42,977 nucleotides of DNA from the NCBI GenBank assembly GCA_017418275.1, contig JAFONX010000018.1:1-42977 (forward strand), read 5' to 3'. Position 1 is the stretch's first letter; each line of letters begins with the position of its first letter. A program made the position numbers and the translations under genes. The notes beneath the pieces were generated by a model, which was not told the origin of the DNA, searched no databases, and was given only the letters and a program-made list of their open reading frames with translations. Shown piece after piece: positions 30,702 through 36,881 of the stretch. The stretch comes from Candidatus Saccharimonadota bacterium. Lineage in GTDB: Bacteria; Patescibacteriota; Saccharimonadia; Saccharimonadales; Saccharimonadaceae.

Positions 30702-32042
30702 TTATCTTGCACTCGGGAGCGGATGCGCAAGCGCCATCTTGCGAACTTCTTCGCGCAGTCTGCCTTCTGTTACGCCATCTTGGCGCTTTTCGGCGCAAAT
30801 CTTCGCGATTGTTTCCATCCAATCCGCAATCTTTACCATATCTTTTTCGTTTAGACCACGCGAAGTAATTGCTGGCGTACCAAGACGCACGCCGGAAGGA
30901 GTAAAACGTGGCATCGTATCATTTGGAATCGCATTCGCATTCAAAGTCAAACCAATCTTATCCAAGGCACGCTCATAAGTTTTACCATCAACTTTAAACG
31001 AAGCCATCATATCAACCAGAATAAGATGATTATCTGTACCATCACCAACTAATTTAAAGCCGCGTTCTTTCAGAGCATCTGCAAGAACCTTTGCATTCTT
31101 TACAATGTTCTTTGCATATTCCTTAAACTCTGGCTGTTCTGCCTCATAGAAAGCCACCGCCTTCGCCGCAATCACATGCATGAGCGGACCACCTTGCGTA
31201 CCAGGGAAGACCGAGCGATCAATCAAGGTCGGAATATTCTCAAGGGTATGCTCAGGCTTCTTCAAAGGATTCGATACTTTACCCTTAGTCAAAATCAAGC
31301 CACCGCGTGGACCACGCAAAGTCTTATGCGTGGTAGTAGTCATAACATTAAAACCAAAATCAAGCGGATTTGGGTGTACGCCGCCCGCAATTAAGCCAGC
31401 CACGTGCGCCATATCAGCCATCAATAAACAATCTGGAATATCCTTTGCAATCTTAGCAATGCGCGCAAAATCCGGCACCTTCATAAAAGCCGAATAGCCA
31501 ACCAAGATGATTTTTGGGCGATACTTCTTCGCCTTAGCCTCAATATCCTCATAGTCTAAATCGCCAGTCTTTGGATCTGTGCCATACGATACAAAGTTAT
31601 AAATTTGAGCACTTTGAGTAACCTTAGCGCCGTGCGTCAGATGACCACCTTGCGCCAAATCCATACCTAAAACCGTATCGCCAGGTTCTAACCAAGCGTT
31701 ATAAACAGCATTGTTCGCCTGAGCGCCGCTATGAGGCTGAACATTAGCATGATCAGCATGAAAGAGCCTGCGCGCTCGCGCAATTGCCAAACGTTCAACT
31801 TTATCCGTATTTTGCTGACCACCATAATAGCGATAATCCTCAGACGTTGCCACGACTACATAATCGTCATCCTTATCAAGACCAGCAAAGTTAGGGTAGC
31901 CTTCAGAATATTTATTCGTGAAGACAGAACCCATTGCATCTAAGACACCACGTGACACACAGTTTTCGCTCGGAATCAATTCCAAGCCTTCACTCTGGCG
32001 CTGTTCCTCCGCAGATATTAAATCAAAAATCTTTTTATCCAT
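30702..32042 (-). CDS. glyA: Serine hydroxymethyltransferase
   Basis: PLP enzyme interconverting serine and glycine with tetrahydrofolate, the main source of one-carbon units; 446 residues (family 415-430, slightly long at the C-terminus). N-terminal QSEGLELIPSENCVSRGVLDAMGSVFTNKYSEGYP, then the PLP-lysine motif TTTTHKTLRGPRGG, and NAIPNDTMPRFTPSGVRLGTPAITSRG at the C-terminal domain. On the minus strand AAGGAG lies 7 nt before the ATG and an extended -10 TGcTATAAT covers 32106-32114, so it has a UTR of about 55 nt and is not leaderless. Confidence 0.97.
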   Translation of the reverse strand: MDKKIFDLISAEEQRQSEGLELIPSENCVSRGVLDAMGSVFTNKYSEGYPNFAGLDKDDDYVVVATSEDYRYYGGQQNTDKVERLAIARARRLFHADHANVQPHSGAQANNAVYNAWLEPGDTVLGMDLAQGGHLTHGAKVTQSAQIYNFVSYGTDPKTGDLDYEDIEAKAKKYRPKIILVGYSAFMKVPDFARIAKIAKDIPDCLLMADMAHVAGLIAGGVHPNPLDFGFNVMTTTTHKTLRGPRGGLILTKGKVSNPLKKPEHTLENIPTLIDRSVFPGTQGGPLMHVIAAKAVAFYEAEQPEFKEYAKNIVKNAKVLADALKERGFKLVGDGTDNHLILVDMMASFKVDGKTYERALDKIGLTLNANAIPNDTMPRFTPSGVRLGTPAITSRGLNEKDMVKIADWMETIAKICAEKRQDGVTEGRLREEVRKMALAHPLPSAR

Positions 32043-32157
32043 TCAAAAACTCCTTCAATTATTTGGTATATATTTGCGGAAAAACTTACACTAGATCATG
32101 GCTTGATTATAGCATGCTAGAGCTATCTGAAAAAACGTAATCTCAAAACTCCACCTC

Positions 32158-32186
32158 TTGAAAATTTAAGTAAAATGTGCTATAAT
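32158..32186 (+). promoter_or_regulatory. Promoter of the Gly-rich protein gene
   Basis: TTGAAA (32158-32163), 17-nt spacer, extended -10 TGcTATAAT (TATAAT 32181-32186). Confidence 0.75.
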
Positions 32187-32231
32187 TAACGTGTACGTAA
32201 TTAGCCATCAGCCCTTAAGGAGGTGATTTAA

Positions 32232-32798
32232 ATGATGGTTACGGTAGCTCATTTCATGTTCATGTTTGTTACGCTCATGCTGCTCTATATAATTTCGTAT
32301 ACGAATAGCATGCAAACAAACAGCTCCGAATCTTATGTAGCAGGCACAGATGCAACCGCCATATCCGAAAAAGTCATTAAGATCACCGATATCCTGCAAA
32401 ACCTTATGTTTGCATTTGGTGGTCCCGGAGGTCCCGGCGGCCCCGGCGGTCCTGGTGGTCCTGGTGGACCTGGTCCGTTTGGCGGTCCTGGCGGTCCTGG
32501 AGGTCCTGGTGGACCAATGGGTTACGGTGGCCCCGGACCCGGATACGGCCCATTTTATGGCGGCGGCTACGGCGGCCCTTACGGCGGCGGCGGCTACATT
32601 GGACCTTATGGCCCATGGGTTGGCGGCCCCGGCGCTGGAGGATACGGCCAGTACAACCCGTACTACGGACCAAATGGCTTTGGTCCAACGGGTAACAGTG
32701 CCGCCGGTCACGGCTCCATGCCGAAGGTACCTGGAAGACCCGAAAAATACGGGTTCTTTCAAAGGCTCCGCGCATTCGTGGAGCACTGGTTCGGATAA
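32232..32798 (+). CDS. Membrane-anchored Gly-Gly-Pro repeat protein
   Basis: 188 residues: N-terminal hydrophobic signal-anchor (about 5-22), a polar helical linker (23-60, with ISEKVIKITDILQNLMFAF), then tandem GGP triplets (63-95), a Gly/Tyr/Pro-rich region (YGGPGPGYGPFYGGGYGGPYGGGGY...), and a basic amphipathic end (KYGFFQRLRAFVEHWFG). The period-3 Gly/Pro pattern is compatible with polyproline-II or collagen-like packing. A full AAGGAGGTGA Shine-Dalgarno precedes the ATG. Long open frames on the opposite strand here are a by-product of the GC-rich repeat. Function unknown; surface structure or adhesion is a guess. Confidence 0.75.
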   Translation: MMVTVAHFMFMFVTLMLLYIISYTNSMQTNSSESYVAGTDATAISEKVIKITDILQNLMFAFGGPGGPGGPGGPGGPGGPGPFGGPGGPGGPGGPMGYGGPGPGYGPFYGGGYGGPYGGGGYIGPYGPWVGGPGAGGYGQYNPYYGPNGFGPTGNSAAGHGSMPKVPGRPEKYGFFQRLRAFVEHWFG

Positions 32799-32805
32799 CT
32801 AAATC

Positions 32806-32836
32806 TGCCCCTCGCAGCAATGCGAGGGCATTTTTT
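32806..32836 (+). terminator. Intrinsic terminator after the Gly-rich gene
   Basis: TGCCC(C)TCGCA, GCAA tetraloop, TGCGAGGGCA, six U. Confidence 0.9.
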
Positions 32837-32853
32837 ATAAAAACTCTATTTTA

Positions 32854-32949
32854 TTGTCATTCTATGACATAATAGCTTATACTTATAATTAACAATGCTT
32901 AAGCATTCTATGCGATAACTGCGAATCGCAAGAAAAGGAGTTAGAGTTA
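32854..32949 (+). promoter_or_regulatory. Promoter and conserved hairpin leader, copy A
   Basis: TTGTCA (32854-32859), 18-nt spacer, TATACT (32878-32883; an overlapping TATAAT at 32884). The leader has a perfect 14-nt palindrome AATGCTTAAGCATT (32894-32907), a GCGAT/ATCGC hairpin (32912-32929) and AAAAGGAG. From 32871 to 32949 it differs from copy B at only two positions. Confidence 0.7.
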
Positions 32950-35649
32950 GTGAGCAAAATAACGCTTAATATCGTAGAGCCTGGAAGCTCTACGCCGGTA
33001 GCACCAAATACTGGCCTATTCATGAATGGCATAGGTACACCAGAAGCCACCGCCATTATTAGCGCCGTAATAATACTAGGCATAATAGCCACTTACATAT
33101 ATAAAAAATACAAAAAAGCGGGCAAAACTAGCAAACTAGCCTACATTATAGAACGAATCAAAACAGCCCGAAGCAATAAGAAACGCGTCGTTACGGGCAT
33201 GGCAGTCATCTCTCTCCTAGTATTAGGCTGTACTTTTACGGCTTTTCTATTAAAAGCTAGCGCTACTAACGCCGACGGAAACCTAACAGTAAATGTTTCC
33301 GACGAAGAGTATACGATTGAGGTAGCAGACGAACCAGTTTTCGCGGTCTTTCCGGTAGAAGTAACAGTAGAAGAGGCTACCGAAATCGGTTATACTCTCA
33401 CGGCTTATACAGACAGTACCGACTTCGTGTCGACCACTAATCCAGACAATGTTATTCCTATGATAACCCTAGGGGATAACGAACTAGCCGCTCTTTCCGA
33501 CAATACTTGGGGCTTAGCCCTAGAAGGTGAACCAACATCAAAAGATGACACCTTATATACCATTCTCTCTACAGACCAAAACAATCCAACTATTCTAAAG
33601 ACGACAGATAACTATACGGCCACTGAAGCCAATGATACTACTACCATTTACTACGGCTTCTATATTACTCCAGATATACCTTATGGCATCTATACTGGCG
33701 GAGAAGTGGAATATCAGGCTAAAGAAAACAGTGCAGCTAAAGTAATCTTCGATGGTAATGGCCTATATTTCAATAACGACTCATCTCAAACCAAAAACAT
33801 CGTATATTACAATCCGGGTAGTCACAGCGAATACCGCTACTCCCACACTCCTAACGTCAGCGATGACGGACAACGCAACAGCGAATACGGCATCAACCTA
33901 GCCAAAACTACCGTATATGACTTTTCAGATTACGAACAAATCTACCTCAATATCGTTAAGTCACAAGAAGATGTTTGCTGGGGTAGCTATAACGATTTCT
34001 TTGCCATGTGGACAGGCAATCATCCAGAATATACTGCGGAAAACAACTGGGACGATGAAGACAGCATTACAGAATATGCCGTCAATAAGAAATATCCATT
34101 CGCGAAAAGATACAAAAATAAGACAATCAATATTTCAGACAACATCATTACAATCGCCTACTATACCGATTCCCAAGAACCTGCTTGCGGTATGGATGCT
34201 TATGGTTACTATGTTAAAATGATTGGCTATACACCTAATATAATAGCTTCTGGCGAGTATTTATTCCCTGACTATGAAAAATCGTTCCGCTTATTAGGTT
34301 GGAGCGAAGACAAAAACGCTACCATACCAACCTACACAAACGAAGAAGCCATTGAACGCGAGCTAAGCTTATCGATGAATGAAACCGTTACGCTCTATGC
34401 AGTTTGGGAGCCAGCCGTAGCTCTGTATTACAATGGCAATGGCGCAGACGGAACTACCGACATGAATAGAGTAGTGCAATACACTGCTAATTTGAACGGT
34501 GACAGCCAAGTAGACCTTCTTGCTTCCAACTTTAAGAAAGCGGGGTATGGTTTTGTGGGTTGGAGCACAGATTCAGACGCTTGGGATAAGCTCACGGACA
34601 ACGACACGAGCAACGATTCCGCTATCTATGGTCCTAATCAAATGATAACCATCGATAATGACCTTATAGCCAAGGCAGGCGAGAATCGCAAGTTAACCCT
34701 CTACGCCGTTTGGGCGCCAGCCGAAAAGGATTCACAGGGCAATCCAGTATATCTTCAAAACTGGACAGGCTGCAGTAATCTTAGCATGGCTACGTATAAT
34801 TCCACGACAAACGATTTCACGGTAGGAAACAACACTATTACGGCTCTTACTGACAGTAGAGACGGTAATATCTATACCATAGCCAGATTAGCCGATGGCA
34901 ACTGTTGGATGACCGAAAACCTCAGAATAGCCGACACGTATGTTAACCCAAATGGCGAAACAGAAACAACCATCCTAACCCCACAAGATACCAACAAACC
35001 TCACACGGAAAATGGTGTGGTTGCCCTAATAAACAATAACGGCACGATCAATAATCACTTATCGCCGAGTAGCGATGACTGGTGCTTCGAGTACGAGGCG
35101 CAATGTTATGATCAGGCTTACATTAATACCAGAAATACAACCGATACAACCGTATCTCCGTCATTCTCTCAAGACTTTACCGATAACCCACACGATAATG
35201 AACTCAGTAACTTATCCGATAATATCTACTCTTACGGCAATTACTACAACCTCTACTCCGCTACGGCCGGCACTGCAACTTCCGATTCCTGGTCTGGCAT
35301 TGCAGATGGCGATATTTGTCCTTCAGGATGGAATCTTCCTATAGCTGGTTACGACAGGGAGCTAAACGGATCACTGCCTCATCTCGGCTACCTAATTGGT
35401 AGTAGCCAGCAAGGCAGCGGAGTAGACGCCTCAAACGCTTGGCGCTCCTTCCCAAACAATTTCATCTATTCAGGCGTCGGATACAATTCAAACCGTTGGG
35501 GTCGCGGCAAACAAGGATACTATATAACTTCGACTATCGGCGGGAACAGCATTAATGCGCTTAGTCTCGAAATACAATATGTATACCCAGGAAACTCTGG
35601 TACAACCTCATATACTCCTGCTTCTGTACGATGCATTCTTACACAATAG
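32950..35649 (+). CDS. Large surface protein with InlB-type repeats and C-terminal FISUMP domain (copy A)
   Basis: 899 residues from a GTG with AAAAGGAG upstream. The N-terminus is Pro/Ser/Thr-rich with APNTG (18-22), TM helix 1 (32-50), a Lys/Arg-rich loop (51-79), TM helix 2 (80-102), then a large extracellular part. Two Listeria/Bacteroides-type (InlB B) repeats are visible: RLLGWSEDKNATIPTY...TLYAVW and GYGFVGWSTDSDAW...LTLYAVW. The C-terminal quarter is a FISUMP (TIGR02145-like) domain: YTIARLADGNCWMTENLRI ... GDICPSGWNLP ... PASVRCILTQ, with paired cysteines. Likely displayed on the cell surface for attachment to host bacteria or surfaces (inference). A terminator follows. Confidence 0.85.
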   Translation: MSKITLNIVEPGSSTPVAPNTGLFMNGIGTPEATAIISAVIILGIIATYIYKKYKKAGKTSKLAYIIERIKTARSNKKRVVTGMAVISLLVLGCTFTAFLLKASATNADGNLTVNVSDEEYTIEVADEPVFAVFPVEVTVEEATEIGYTLTAYTDSTDFVSTTNPDNVIPMITLGDNELAALSDNTWGLALEGEPTSKDDTLYTILSTDQNNPTILKTTDNYTATEANDTTTIYYGFYITPDIPYGIYTGGEVEYQAKENSAAKVIFDGNGLYFNNDSSQTKNIVYYNPGSHSEYRYSHTPNVSDDGQRNSEYGINLAKTTVYDFSDYEQIYLNIVKSQEDVCWGSYNDFFAMWTGNHPEYTAENNWDDEDSITEYAVNKKYPFAKRYKNKTINISDNIITIAYYTDSQEPACGMDAYGYYVKMIGYTPNIIASGEYLFPDYEKSFRLLGWSEDKNATIPTYTNEEAIERELSLSMNETVTLYAVWEPAVALYYNGNGADGTTDMNRVVQYTANLNGDSQVDLLASNFKKAGYGFVGWSTDSDAWDKLTDNDTSNDSAIYGPNQMITIDNDLIAKAGENRKLTLYAVWAPAEKDSQGNPVYLQNWTGCSNLSMATYNSTTNDFTVGNNTITALTDSRDGNIYTIARLADGNCWMTENLRIADTYVNPNGETETTILTPQDTNKPHTENGVVALINNNGTINNHLSPSSDDWCFEYEAQCYDQAYINTRNTTDTTVSPSFSQDFTDNPHDNELSNLSDNIYSYGNYYNLYSATAGTATSDSWSGIADGDICPSGWNLPIAGYDRELNGSLPHLGYLIGSSQQGSGVDASNAWRSFPNNFIYSGVGYNSNRWGRGKQGYYITSTIGGNSINALSLEIQYVYPGNSGTTSYTPASVRCILTQ

Positions 35650-35681
35650 ATCGCACGCAATCAAAAAAATACAAAAAAATA

Positions 35682-35709
35682 AACTAAGCCCAAAAGGGCT
35701 TAGTTTTTT
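35682..35709 (+). terminator. Intrinsic terminator after surface protein copy A
   Basis: AACTAAGCCC, AAAA loop, GGGCTTAGTT, U-run. Confidence 0.9.
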
Positions 35710-35762
35710 AATATAAGGCAAGTCGCATCTATACTGCCTATTATATAGCCCTGCTATATCTA

Positions 35763-35791
35763 TTGACAGAGCATGCTATTTGTGCTATAAT
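35763..35791 (+). promoter_or_regulatory. Perfect consensus promoter of the 35993 gene
   Basis: TTGACA (35763-35768), 17-nt spacer, TATAAT (35786-35791) with an extended TGc. Confidence 0.9.
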
Positions 35792-35797
35792 ATAGCG

Positions 35798-35992
35798 GTT
35801 GGATTTGAAAAATATTCATTTTTGAACAGTATATTAACAAATCGGAGTTTGATTTGCTCTTGAGCAGCGTCAAGCTAATCATGATCCATGATTGGTTTAA
35901 TGCTGCCCAAGAGAAGCAGTGTTGTCAATGTGGGAAAATCCCTTAATTCTACAGAACATTGACATTTCCCCGGTGGGAAGGAAAGGAGCATT
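35798..35992 (+). promoter_or_regulatory. Long structured 5' UTR of the 35993 gene
   Basis: About 195 nt from promoter to ATG. Element 1 (35857-35913): CTCTTG-a-GCAGC with GCTGC-c-CAAGAG, enclosing AATCATG/CATGATT. Element 2 (35923-35964): TGTCAATGT with ACATTGACA, enclosing GGGA/TCCC. Element 3 (35966-35979): TTCCC/GGGAA right before the AAAGGAG Shine-Dalgarno. The GGGAAA at 35932-35937 could pair instead with TTTCCC at 35965-35970, so alternative folds are possible. No known riboswitch class is recognised. Confidence 0.55.
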
Positions 35993-36580
35993 ATGCTTTA
36001 TACAAATCAGAAAAAAGCCGTGAAAGAAATAGACATGTCTTTCGGCACCATAACAGGCATTACCATTGGCGAGTATGGTCGTGGTCGTCGCGAGGTTTTT
36101 CTGCCCACTCCTAAAGGAGTCGAAGGCGAGATTGACGGACTTCGCGAAGACCTGACTATCGGTGTATCTAAGTCGGGCCGCCCGCGCATTAACCGCGCAA
36201 ACGACGGAGAACTCTACGTAATCCTCACTTCAGAGCGCGGCTATACGCGCAGAGGTTGCGGATGCATCAAAATCCCAAAAGCCCAGGAAATCGAGCTGAT
36301 CGCTCGCGGAAATGGCGCCGATGGAGATGCAGGACGCATCGGAAGCTGGGATGTAGTCATCCTTAAGGCTCACGAAGGAGACGTTTTTCGCGTCACGTGG
36401 GGAGGATTTAACTATGGGTATCCCGCAACGTTCTATGTAGTCCACCAAGGAAAGATCTACGCAGCTGACCAACCGGAAGTCGAGGATCTCTATGAAAACC
36501 TCGGCATAGAAATCCCTTTCAGCCTCACCTTTAACGGTGACCGTCTGGTTGTCGATCTCGACGAATGGGCAGAGGTATAA
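35993..36580 (+). CDS. Hypothetical soluble protein between the two surface-protein genes
   Basis: Unrecognised 195-residue protein without signal or membrane segment, predicted mainly beta. Features: MSFGTITGITIGEYGRGRREVFLPTPKG near the N-terminus, TSERGYTRRGCGCIKIPKAQEIELIARGNGADGDAG in the middle with a Cys-Gly-Cys pair, VFRVTWGGFNYGYPATFYVVHQGKIY, and an acidic C-terminus (DRLVVDLDEWAEV). The start is well supported by AAAGGAG 6 nt upstream. The perfect promoter and very long structured leader imply strong but conditional expression. It sits exactly between the duplicated surface-protein cassettes and would be lost by recombination between them. Confidence 0.72.
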   Translation: MLYTNQKKAVKEIDMSFGTITGITIGEYGRGRREVFLPTPKGVEGEIDGLREDLTIGVSKSGRPRINRANDGELYVILTSERGYTRRGCGCIKIPKAQEIELIARGNGADGDAGRIGSWDVVILKAHEGDVFRVTWGGFNYGYPATFYVVHQGKIYAADQPEVEDLYENLGIEIPFSLTFNGDRLVVDLDEWAEV

Positions 36581-36626
36581 TACTAACTCCGATATTAAAC
36601 TGGTTTTACATCTATCATCCAACATC

Positions 36627-36658
36627 AACCCTCGAGCTACAGCACGAGGGTATTTTTT
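36627..36658 (+). terminator. Intrinsic terminator after the 35993 gene
   Basis: ACCCTCG/CGAGGGT stem, 10-nt loop, then A and a six-U run. Confidence 0.85.
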
Positions 36659-36673
36659 ATGTCGTGTATCCAT

Positions 36674-36810
36674 AGGCAAGACGGTGAAATATTAATATAA
36701 AAAATAGCTAATCTATTGTCTTGCCGTTACAAAATAGCTTATACTTATATTAACAATGCTTAAGCATTCTATGCGATAACTGCGAATCGCTAGAAAAGGA
36801 GTTAGAGTTA
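36674..36810 (+). promoter_or_regulatory. Promoter and conserved hairpin leader, copy B
   Basis: TTGTCT (36717-36722), 17-nt spacer, TATACT (36740-36745). The -35 overlaps one arm of an inverted repeat GGCAAGAC (36675-36682)/GTCTTGCC not present in copy A, which could be an operator. The leader repeats the AATGCTTAAGCATT palindrome (36755-36768) and the GCGAT/ATCGC hairpin (36773-36790). Confidence 0.65.
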
Positions 36811-36881
36811 ATGAGTAAAATAACTATTAATGTCGTGGACCTGGAGGCTCTACGCCAGTAGCACCAAATACTGGCCTGTTC

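Noticed and set aside
32208-32820. Long minus-strand and second plus-strand open frames overlapping the Gly-rich gene
   Set aside because: They are by-products of a GC-rich GGC/CCN repeat; they have no start signals and their translations are low-complexity Arg/Ala/Thr/Val mixes.
36811-36861. 16-codon ORF before surface-protein copy B as a regulatory leader peptide
   Set aside because: Its sequence is the frameshifted equivalent of the copy A N-terminus, so a one-base deletion is the simpler explanation.
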